Positions 1 to 5,112 of a stretch of 5,318 nucleotides of DNA are shown here, piece by piece; position 1 is the stretch's first letter; the number at the start of each line of letters is the position of its first letter. The notes under the pieces are model-generated. The model was given only the letters and a program-made list of their open reading frames with translations. It was not told the origin of the DNA and made no database searches. A program made the translations under genes and the position numbers. Origin of the DNA: Methanomassiliicoccus sp. UBA386 (GTDB taxonomy: Archaea; Thermoplasmatota; Thermoplasmata; Methanomassiliicoccales; Methanomassiliicoccaceae); the NCBI GenBank assembly GCA_002498285.1, contig DAGU01000036.1, positions 1-5,318 of the forward strand. The letters run 5' to 3'.

Positions 1-134
1 ACGAGGGGACGGAGGTGGCGAACTTCGCGTCCTACGACCGCTTCGGAGCGTTCTTCGACATGCTGCCGTACGGCCTGCGGCTCAGGATGCAGCAGCGCCG
101 CGAGGCGTTGGGGGCCAAGGGCAGCAAGCTGTGA
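1..134 (+). CDS. 3' end of an unrecognised protein gene
   Basis: An open frame enters from the left edge (first full codon at position 3) and ends at TGA 132-134, giving the last 43 residues of a protein. Almost every codon ends in G or C, as in the strong genes of this window, which supports real coding. The visible tail contains FASYDRFGAFFDMLPYGLRL, then a basic, Arg/Gln-rich helix-like stretch (RMQQRREAL) and a Gly/Lys end. I recognise no family from this fragment. The stop lies only 3 nt from the stop of the convergent gene on the other strand, so the two transcripts probably overlap at their 3' ends. A small palindrome (GTGAG-G-CTCAC, 131-141) spans the two stops. Confidence 0.7.
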   Translation, partial: EGTEVANFASYDRFGAFFDMLPYGLRLRMQQRREALGAKGSKL

Positions 135-137
135 GGC

Positions 138-578
138 TCACTGCCCCCACAGTCCGGAGCGGAACCGCCCCAGCTGCCAATCCAGCCATTCCTGGCCTCC
201 CGGCGTTTCGTCGATAGCATGCACGATGTCCCGACGTCTTTTCTCGACGAGCCAACGCTTGACATTGGAGGACGTCACCATTCCCTGCACCTTAGGGAAC
301 TTCCTCGTCCAGTACCTGGCCTGTTTCAGGTCCATGACGCCCTCCTTTGATGCATTATCGACCCATAGCTGATAAAGATCCACATTACCCTGGATGGCCG
401 ATCGCAGGTTGGAACACCCGTCTCCAGAATATCGATCGAGGTATCCGCACACGATGCTCGAAACGACCGACTCGCTCACTCCGGACAGCAGCCCCATGGT
501 CACCACCGCCCCGCGCCCGGCGCGAAAGTTCCTATCATCTGTCACGACATCGGGCGTCCGCTCATAACCTTTGGTCAT
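138..578 (-). CDS. hypothetical protein, 146 aa, unrecognised
   Basis: This frame gives a 146-residue soluble protein with no signal peptide or membrane segment. The middle (about 28-73) looks helical; the C-terminal half is basic and Trp-rich, with YWTRKFPKVQG (89-99), VKRWLVEKRRRDIV (106-119) and EWLDWQLGRFRSGLW (130-144). The basic helix 106-118 could bind nucleic acid, but I see no established motif. The composition is protein-like, yet codon choice is more mixed than in neighbours (many GAT, TAT, AAT, GGA), which hints at different ancestry. The start is uncertain: ATG 578-576 is the first in-frame ATG downstream of a TATA-like (AT)4 at 651-658 and has no clear Shine-Dalgarno. The open frame continues upstream to 749, and the stretch WSRLFRHRGHYLFRYW just before this Met also looks protein-like, so a non-ATG start is possible. 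It is convergent with the gene ending at 134. Confidence 0.6.
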   Translation of the reverse strand: MTKGYERTPDVVTDDRNFRAGRGAVVTMGLLSGVSESVVSSIVCGYLDRYSGDGCSNLRSAIQGNVDLYQLWVDNASKEGVMDLKQARYWTRKFPKVQGMVTSSNVKRWLVEKRRRDIVHAIDETPGGQEWLDWQLGRFRSGLWGQ

Positions 579-649
579 CCAGTATCGGAATAGATAATGT
601 CCCCGATGCCGAAAAAGCCGTGACCATGGCGTCCCCCTTTGGACGGACA

Positions 650-659
650 GATATATATC
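650..659. promoter_or_regulatory. symmetric TATA-like element between divergent genes
   Basis: A 10-base perfect palindrome, GATATATATC, is the most A+T-rich spot in the divergent intergenic region. As an archaeal TATA box it could serve either direction. On the - strand it would start transcription near 625-630, about 50 nt before the proposed ATG of the 146-aa gene. On the + strand it would start near 681-685, giving the membrane-protein gene a leader of about 145 nt. No clear BRE is visible on either side, so direction cannot be decided by eye. Confidence 0.4.
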
Positions 660-790
660 CAAGCACCCTTTGGTATGGTACACTTCTACTAACGGCTCCT
701 GGGACGACGCGTTCCACGTAAAGGTCAACCGCACCGTGGTCACGCACACTTCTATCGACGGTCCCAGGGAAGACGCCTATGCAGGTGCAT
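657..790 (+). pseudogene. possible relic of a repeat-containing surface protein (tentative)
   Basis: In the + frame shared with the downstream membrane gene, this stretch reads LVWYTSTNGSWDDAFHV and, 22 codons later, HTSIDGPREDAYAG. The codons from 682 and 748 align as T-S-x-x-G-x-x-(D/E)-D-A, and some differences are silent or conservative (GGC/GGT, GCG/GCC, GAC/GAA). That pattern suggests a protein-coding duplication rather than a plain DNA repeat. The motif Y-T-x-x-NGSW followed by TSID and DAY resembles short repeats of exported archaeal and bacterial surface proteins, but this is recall by eye only. There is no credible ribosome-binding site; the frame closes at TAA 595-597 upstream and runs into the membrane gene downstream. 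It may instead be an untranslated leader. Confidence 0.22.
681..776 (+). repeat. imperfect direct repeat, 66-base period
   Basis: Bases 681-710 and 747-776 align without gaps at an offset of 66, with about 22-23 of 30 positions identical. Both copies start CACTTCTA, share ACGG, and end GGGAnGACGC. The second copy contains a compact palindrome, TCCCAGGGA; the first has the degenerate form TCCTGGGA. Similarity fades after the first 30 bases of each unit. Confidence 0.5.
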
Positions 791-802
791 TTCGGACACC
801 TG
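782..802. promoter_or_regulatory. inverted repeat just upstream of the membrane-protein RBS
   Basis: CAGGTG (782-787) and CACCTG (797-802) are perfect 6-base arms separated by 9 bases. The repeat ends 13 nt before the AAGGAAAG ribosome-binding site and 23 nt before the ATG at 826. It could form an RNA hairpin in the leader or be a dimeric operator; the sequence alone does not distinguish these. Confidence 0.4.
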
Positions 803-825
803 TTGCGAAGGCAAGAAGGAAAGAA

Positions 826-1494
826 ATGAAAAGAAAACACACACTACCTGGAGAGCTCACGCTGTTGGCGGGCGTGATGATGATCTCGTTCGCCATCACG
901 CTCATGGTCAAGGCCGACCTCGGCGTATCAACTATCTCCTCCCTCCCCTACGTTCTCAGCATCGCCTTCTCGCAGATATCCTTCGGCATATGGAACCCCA
1001 TATTTCACATAGGCTTGCTCATCATTCTGATGGCTATAACCCGGCGGATCAAGGCGGGATACGCGATCTCGCTGATGATGTCGGCCGCGTTCGGCCTCGT
1101 CCTCGACGTGTTCGAACGGCTGCTGTCCCCGCTGCCGACCGACATGCAGTTCCGACTGCTTTACGTCGTCATTGGTTACGTGGCCATGTGCTTCGCCATC
1201 TCCCTCATGGTCAATTCCAAGGTGCCCCTGATGACGGTCGACGCTTTCATCAACGACCTGACGCGGCATTATCACGTGACGTTCCGCCGGCTCAAGACGA
1301 TCTTTGACATCGCATGCCTCATTCTGTCGGTGGCGTTGTCATTTCTCTTTGTGGGCGAACTCGTAGGCATCGGGATAGCGACCGTAGTCATGGCCTTCAT
1401 CACCGGCTCCGGCGTTCACGCGGCCAATCGTATTCTTGGCAGGATGATCATCATCCGGCCATGGAGCAGTACACTGGCCAACATGGCCCGGTGA
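826..1494 (+). CDS. YczE/YitT-like (DUF6198-type) six-helix membrane protein
   Basis: This encodes a 222-residue integral membrane protein. Hydrophobic segments lie near residues 11-28, 52-71, 78-97, 110-129, 157-178 and 180-203, giving six predicted helices. After helix 1 comes a family-like signature, KADLGVSTISSLPYVLS (29-45), followed by an SFGIWNPIFHIG stretch (52-63). This matches the pattern I associate with YczE/YitT-type proteins, whose substrate and role are not established. Basic residues flank several helices (KRK at 2-4, TRRIK 72-76, RR 154-155). ATG 826 is preferred over the longer open frame from 670 because it follows AAGGAAAG (816-823) and matches the usual family length of about 220 residues, whereas the extra upstream residues are polar and repeat-like. 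The gene lies 76 nt ahead of the UspA gene on the same strand and may be co-transcribed with it. A 15-base palindrome (1442-1456) lies within the coding sequence. Confidence 0.85.
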   Translation: MKRKHTLPGELTLLAGVMMISFAITLMVKADLGVSTISSLPYVLSIAFSQISFGIWNPIFHIGLLIILMAITRRIKAGYAISLMMSAAFGLVLDVFERLLSPLPTDMQFRLLYVVIGYVAMCFAISLMVNSKVPLMTVDAFINDLTRHYHVTFRRLKTIFDIACLILSVALSFLFVGELVGIGIATVVMAFITGSGVHAANRILGRMIIIRPWSSTLANMAR

Positions 1495-1502
1495 GCCGGG
1501 CC
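1485..1502 (+). terminator. GC-rich stem-loop over the stop codon
   Basis: GGCCCGG (1485-1491) and CCGGGCC (1496-1502) form a perfect 7-bp GC stem with a 4-base loop that contains the membrane-protein stop codon TGA (1492-1494). No T-run follows, so it is not a classical intrinsic terminator. It might pause transcription, protect the 3' end, or reduce read-through into the UspA gene. The structure is plain; its function is inferred. Confidence 0.4.
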
Positions 1503-1570
1503 GATGGTTAGATACGCTCGCATATCCATGACCGCGCGAGGCCCGAGGGCTGATCGACGGAGACCTGCAG

Positions 1571-2422
1571 ATGATGGAGACGATATACCGGAAGATTCTG
1601 GTACCCACGGACGGCAGTGAGAGCACCAATGGGGCGATCGGCTACGCCATCGACCTGGCCCGGCAGACCGGGGCGGAGATCACCGCGCTGAGCGTGAAGG
1701 ACATTACCAACTACGCTACCATACCGGGGGAGCCTGACGTCGAGTCGCCGCTGTACCAGGTGTGCGAGGCCGCCGTCCGGGGTGTTGTCCAGGCGGCCGC
1801 CGAGCAGGGCGTTCGCGCCGAGGGTATGGTCGTCAGCGGGATACCGAAGCGGGACATCGTGGAGGTCTCCATGGAACATGATCTCGTGGTCATGGGCACC
1901 GCCGGCCGGACCGGCGTCCCGCACCTGCTGCTGGGAAGCGTGGCCGACAAGGTCATCCGCCATGCCCGGAGCCCGGTCATCGTGGTGCGCGCCGGCGGCG
2001 CATCGTCCTTCAAATGCGAGAGGGTGCTCATAGCGACCGACGGGAGCGACAGTTCCGCGCCGGCCATCAGCCACGGGCTGAAGCTGGCGAAGGCCTTTGG
2101 GGCCGATGTCACCGCGCTGAGCGTGAGCGATACCGGCGGCGGGATGGTCGGATCTGCCGAGGACCGGGCCCGCATGGCCGACGCGGCCGTGAACGGCGTG
2201 GCCGAAGAAGGCCGAAGGCTGGGCGTGACGGTCGAACCGCAGGTCATCGCCGGCTCCCCGGCCGACGTCATAGTAGAGATGTCCGGCCAGCACGATCTCC
2301 TGGTAATGGGCACCCACGGCCGCTCGGGCCTGGCGCACTTCCGGCTGGGAAGCGTGGCCGAGAAGGCGATCCGCAACGCCCGGTGCCCCGTCATGGTCGT
2401 CAAGGCCGGCTTGAACGCCTGA
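1571..2422 (+). CDS. tandem universal stress protein (two UspA domains)
   Basis: This is a 283-residue cytoplasmic protein made of two UspA domains (about 5-143 and 148-280). Each opens with the typical strand and loop (KILVPTDGSES at 8-18; RVLIATDGSDS at 151-161) and ends with the nucleotide-binding motif G-2x-G-9x-G-S: G109/G112/G122-S123 in domain 1 and G247/G250/G260-S261 in domain 2. Both should therefore belong to the ATP-binding type, and the single chain would mimic the usual UspA dimer. Such proteins are linked to stress survival; the specific signal is unknown. The domains share near-identical DNA blocks, indicating duplication within the gene. The start at ATG 1571 follows GGAG (1559-1562) with 8-nt spacing; the adjacent ATG at 1574 is equally possible. 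A weak TATA-like TTAGATAC (about 1508-1515) could provide its own promoter. The gene converges on the VWA gene with only 11 nt between stops. Confidence 0.93.
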   Translation: MMETIYRKILVPTDGSESTNGAIGYAIDLARQTGAEITALSVKDITNYATIPGEPDVESPLYQVCEAAVRGVVQAAAEQGVRAEGMVVSGIPKRDIVEVSMEHDLVVMGTAGRTGVPHLLLGSVADKVIRHARSPVIVVRAGGASSFKCERVLIATDGSDSSAPAISHGLKLAKAFGADVTALSVSDTGGGMVGSAEDRARMADAAVNGVAEEGRRLGVTVEPQVIAGSPADVIVEMSGQHDLLVMGTHGRSGLAHFRLGSVAEKAIRNARCPVMVVKAGLNA

Positions 2423-2433
2423 GCCATGACCGC

Positions 2434-4110
2434 TCACTTCGCCGCGAACCTTGAGCCTGATTCCTTGAGGAAGGCTCTGGCCAGGGATGCGAGCGCTTCT
2501 CCCATGTGCTCGCTCCTCTCGATGATGACGCTGTGATCGTAGCGGAAATGGCCCGCTCCTATGCGCAGGAACCGGCGGCATTGCTCCCCGATGCCTATGT
2601 AGAACACCCTCGCCCCGCGCCGCCGGGCGCTGGCGACCTGGGCGGCGATCCTCTCCAGATAGTAATCATGGCCGTCGCTGACGACGATGACGGCCTGCCG
2701 GCGATGCACGCCGGCCCTCCGCTCCTTGCTCGCCAGCAGCCCGTTGGCCACCTGCAGCGCCTGGGATATGCTGGTGCCGCCCTGGGCGGTCAGGTCGGCA
2801 AGGGCCGACGACTCCACGTCCTGCTCCCAGGGCTTGACCATGGTGGACGTCTCGTCGTACGCGGTGATGGCGACGTTCACTCCAGCCAGCTCGAGCGCGC
2901 GCACCAGCGTCGCGGTCGATCCCCTGGCATGCTCCAGCCGCTCGCCGTCCATGGACGCCGAGCGGTCCAGGCAGATGACCATGTCATATTCGCTGCGGTC
3001 CTTGCGGTAATTATAGTAGAGATGCTTGGCATCCGAGCTTCCCGCCCTCAGCTGCACCAGCTCGTCAATGTCCATGGCGTAGCCCTCGTCCCTCAGGACC
3101 TCGTTGTACGAGCGCAGCGAACCGCGGATGCGGCGTAGGATGTCGGCGGTGCGCCGCATCACCCTCTGGTCGATCAGCGCGCCGCTCCTCTCTGTCGAGA
3201 CCATATGCGGCAGCTCCGGCTCGATGACGATCCCGAGGGACGACATCTCCCTCGATATCTCTGCCAGCGCTGTGACCGCCTCGTCCAGAGCGAACTCTGA
3301 CAGCTCATCGGTGGCCTCGGTCCCGTCCTCGCTGGCGATGTTCTCCTCGGATCCTTCGGCGCAGGAAGAGCCCCTCGTATCGCCGCCCCGCTGCGGCTCA
3401 ACGGCGGCGACGGAGGTCTGGTCGTTCCTCACCAGATCGTATATCTCCTGGCAGGCAGCGGCCACCAGCCCCTTTTCCATGGGCGACCCGCCCACCTGGT
3501 TGATGAGCTCGGCGGCCCGCTTGACCGGCGCATCGCAGGAATCGCACGATGCCAGCCCCATGTTGACCTTGAGCGCCGACAGAAGCAGCGACCTTGCCCT
3601 GGTCATGATGGCGTCGCCCCCCCTGTTCGATACGTAGGGGGAAGCGCTCATCACCAGCAGGCGGTTGACGAGCTGAAGCCTCATTTCGAGCGCCGGGAAC
3701 GAGCTGGAGAGCAGGCTTTCCGCCCTACGGTCCTCTAGGACGTCGAATATCAACTGCTCCGCCTCCGTTCCTGGCATGGGGTCGAGGGGCGGGTGAAGGA
3801 TGCGGCCGCATTCCAGGTAGAGGGCCATCCGCTCCACCAGGAAGCGGAATGAGCTCGGGTCCTCGATCCCTTTGATGAGGGGCAGCTCGGGAATCGGAGG
3901 GGGCTTCTCCTCTGGGCCCTCAGACATCGGCGCCGGCGTGGCGTCCATGATGCCCGCCAGGATGCCCATGGCCATGCCCCGCTCCGGCAGAACGATCATG
4001 GTCGATCCGCCGGCGGCCTCCCTTTTCGTCACGGTGCCGGCCACGGAGACGAAGCACGGTGCTCCCACGATGATGCTAGCCAGCCTGGAATAGTACTCCG
4101 AGCGGTCCAT
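2434..4110 (-). CDS. NorD/CbbO/CobT-like VWA-domain protein, partner of the AAA+ ATPase
   Basis: A 558-residue protein with a C-terminal VWA domain (about 375-550). The metal-ion-dependent adhesion site (MIDAS) is complete: DRSAS (D382, S384, S386), T446 in GGTS, and D479 in VSDG. The preceding MDIDELVQLRAG (346-357) and the N-terminal FDVLEDRRAESLLSSSFPAL (122-141) resemble conserved stretches of NorD/CbbO proteins. An acidic, low-complexity linker (about 240-300) separates N-terminal helical and VWA parts, as in CobT and BchD. Such proteins bind a MoxR-type ATPase ring and pass its action to a client (nitric oxide reductase for NorD, Rubisco for CbbO, cobalt insertion for CobT). Unusual points are a CxxC (C189, C192) and an N-terminal region (1-75) with Gly/Met- and Pro-rich runs that I cannot place. 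ATG 4110 lies 4 nt after the ATPase stop, behind AGGTAGG, so translation is probably coupled. The client is unknown. Confidence 0.88.
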   Translation of the reverse strand: MDRSEYYSRLASIIVGAPCFVSVAGTVTKREAAGGSTMIVLPERGMAMGILAGIMDATPAPMSEGPEEKPPPIPELPLIKGIEDPSSFRFLVERMALYLECGRILHPPLDPMPGTEAEQLIFDVLEDRRAESLLSSSFPALEMRLQLVNRLLVMSASPYVSNRGGDAIMTRARSLLLSALKVNMGLASCDSCDAPVKRAAELINQVGGSPMEKGLVAAACQEIYDLVRNDQTSVAAVEPQRGGDTRGSSCAEGSEENIASEDGTEATDELSEFALDEAVTALAEISREMSSLGIVIEPELPHMVSTERSGALIDQRVMRRTADILRRIRGSLRSYNEVLRDEGYAMDIDELVQLRAGSSDAKHLYYNYRKDRSEYDMVICLDRSASMDGERLEHARGSTATLVRALELAGVNVAITAYDETSTMVKPWEQDVESSALADLTAQGGTSISQALQVANGLLASKERRAGVHRRQAVIVVSDGHDYYLERIAAQVASARRRGARVFYIGIGEQCRRFLRIGAGHFRYDHSVIIERSEHMGEALASLARAFLKESGSRFAAK

Positions 4111-4114
4111 GGGC

Positions 4115-4963
4115 CTACCTGGTCAGCTTCCTTGTGAAATCGTATATCATGGTCTTGACCGCGGCCTTCTCCACCTCTTCCAGCTTGGACGTGAACGCGA
4201 TGTCGAGCGCCCTGTCCAGTCCGAACAGCGGCGCCAGCTGGGTCACGTTGTCCATGGTCCGATGGCCGAAGTTCTGCGATATCTGACCGTCCTTGCAGGC
4301 GTCCCGTATGCTTTCCACCAGCTTGAGGAAGCCCGCCTCGTCATCTCGCGGCAGGGACAATCGTCTCAGCAGGTGCGCATCGATCTCCGGGTCGAACTCC
4401 ACCTCGACAACGGCCATGCGGTCCATCAGCGCCTGGTTAAGCGGCTTGGTGGCAAAGTAGCGCGAGGGGTTCATAGTGGCGAACAGCCGGAAATCGGGAT
4501 GGGCGTCGATGATCTCGCTGTTGTTCGCGACCGATATCCGCCCCTCATCGATGAGGCCGTGCAGCGAGAACAGGACGTCCGCCTCTAGAGCGTTGATCTC
4601 GTCGAGGACCAGCCAGTAGCCGTCCCGTATGGCCTGCGTGATCATGCCATCCTGCCAGCGGAAATGGCCCTCCTCGGTCGGGGACATCCTGCCCAGCAAG
4701 GACGAGGTGCGGAGGTCGCCGGAGCAGTTGATGCGGATGACCGGGCGGCGGAGGCCGGAGGCCAGACAGAATATTGACTGGTTCTTGCCGCTCCCCGCCT
4801 CCCCTATGAGCAGGACGGGAAGGCGGCTCTGCTGGATGAGGTCGATGGTGTGGATGAGTTCCTTGAACGAGCGGGTATAGGCGATATCCTCCCTCACCCG
4901 GGGAATGGACCTCTCCATCACGCTCGTCATGTTCGGGATGCATGCGGGTTCGACGTCGGTCAT
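4115..4963 (-). CDS. MoxR/NorQ/CbbQ-type AAA+ ATPase
   Basis: A 282-residue cytoplasmic ATPase of the MoxR/AAA_5 type. In order: Walker A GEAGSGKN (54-61), Walker B WLVLDE (117-122; D121, E122), sensor 1 in ATMNP (N165), a candidate arginine finger in LMDRM (R182), and a sensor 2 candidate in FGHR (R235). The length and compact C-terminal lid fit NorQ/CbbQ/GvpN-like proteins. The final Walker A position is Asn61 rather than the usual Thr/Ser that coordinates Mg2+, which is notable because everything else looks intact. The ATPase probably forms a ring that works with the VWA protein encoded just downstream. The start is well supported: ATG 4963 follows a near-perfect Shine-Dalgarno. The gene ends in TAG (4117-4115), the only amber stop among the genes here. 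NorQ, CbbQ and GvpN are all possible relatives, and no gene symbol is justified. Confidence 0.9.
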   Translation of the reverse strand: MTDVEPACIPNMTSVMERSIPRVREDIAYTRSFKELIHTIDLIQQSRLPVLLIGEAGSGKNQSIFCLASGLRRPVIRINCSGDLRTSSLLGRMSPTEEGHFRWQDGMITQAIRDGYWLVLDEINALEADVLFSLHGLIDEGRISVANNSEIIDAHPDFRLFATMNPSRYFATKPLNQALMDRMAVVEVEFDPEIDAHLLRRLSLPRDDEAGFLKLVESIRDACKDGQISQNFGHRTMDNVTQLAPLFGLDRALDIAFTSKLEEVEKAAVKTMIYDFTRKLTR

Positions 4964-4967
4964 TTGG

Positions 4968-4975
4968 ACCTCCTC
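4968..4975 (-). promoter_or_regulatory. strong Shine-Dalgarno site of the AAA+ gene
   Basis: On the - strand GAGGAGGT lies 4 nt before ATG 4963. It is the best ribosome-binding site in the window. It fixes the start codon and implies that this transcript has a leader rather than being leaderless. Confidence 0.85.
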
Positions 4976-4987
4976 GCGATTTTCAAA

Positions 4988-5013
4988 CGGAAACCCGATA
5001 TTCTAATGTTTCC
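4988..5013 (-). promoter_or_regulatory. candidate promoter with inverted repeat upstream of the AAA+/VWA operon
   Basis: On the - strand GGAAAC (5013-5008) is followed by the A+T-rich ATTAGAATATC and then GTTTCC (4994-4989), so 6-base inverted arms flank a TATA-like core with 13 bases between them. A start about 25 nt downstream would fall near 4975, at the edge of the Shine-Dalgarno, so the fit is tight; ATACTTTTCC near 5022-5031 is an alternative core. An operator over the TATA region is plausible but unproven. Confidence 0.3.
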
Positions 5014-5072
5014 CCGTTCCAGGAAAAGTATCGGAAGGGTTGCGTCATCGATCGCTCCTCTGGCCCGTCGTC

Positions 5073-5093
5073 GCCCATAAACGTCTTATGGGC
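5073..5093 (+). promoter_or_regulatory. perfect inverted repeat, candidate operator/promoter of the zinc-ribbon gene
   Basis: GCCCATAA (5073-5080) and TTATGGGC (5086-5093) are perfect 8-base arms around the 5-base centre ACGTC. The element ends 19 nt before ATG 5113 and is centred 30 nt before it, about where a TATA/BRE would sit for a leaderless or nearly leaderless archaeal transcript. No Shine-Dalgarno precedes the ATG, which fits that reading. A dimeric regulator bound here could control the small gene and perhaps the divergent operon. An RNA hairpin is the alternative. Confidence 0.5.
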
Positions 5094-5112
5094 ACAGCCG
5101 CTATGCCGGCCC

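Noticed and set aside
347..721. + strand open frame of 124 codons opposite the 146-aa gene
   Set aside because: Arg/Pro/Ser-rich shadow composition without motifs; the opposite frame is more protein-like.
670..825. N-terminal extension of the membrane protein from a TTG at 670
   Set aside because: No ribosome-binding site, polar repeat-like residues, and a good ATG with a purine-rich site at 826 that gives the usual family length.
562..840. - strand open frame with VFPGTVDRSV/VVPGAVSRSV repeats and a CPKC
   Set aside because: The apparent repeat is the reverse reading of the 66-base DNA repeat; the + strand reading keeps better codon register and there is no start signal.
1711..2427. Second - strand open frame antisense to UspA
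   Set aside because: Low-complexity Ser/Ala/Pro/Thr composition that mirrors the UspA codons; no start signal.
1508..2581. Long - strand open frame (357 codons) antisense to the UspA gene
   Set aside because: It is His/Arg/Gly-rich with no recognisable domain and overlaps a clear UspA gene. Long antisense frames are expected in GC-rich coding DNA.
2506..3138. + strand open frame of 210 codons opposite the VWA gene
   Set aside because: The opposite strand has a complete MIDAS and conserved NorD/CbbO-like motifs; this frame shows only Ala/Val/His-rich shadow composition.
4109..4588. + strand open frame of 159 codons opposite the AAA+ gene
   Set aside because: It is the complement of intact AAA+ motifs and has no family features.
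4942..5112. Upstream extension of the zinc-ribbon frame into the intergenic region
   Set aside because: It would overlap the AAA+ start and strong Shine-Dalgarno and span the palindrome; the residues before Met at 5113 are not domain-like.
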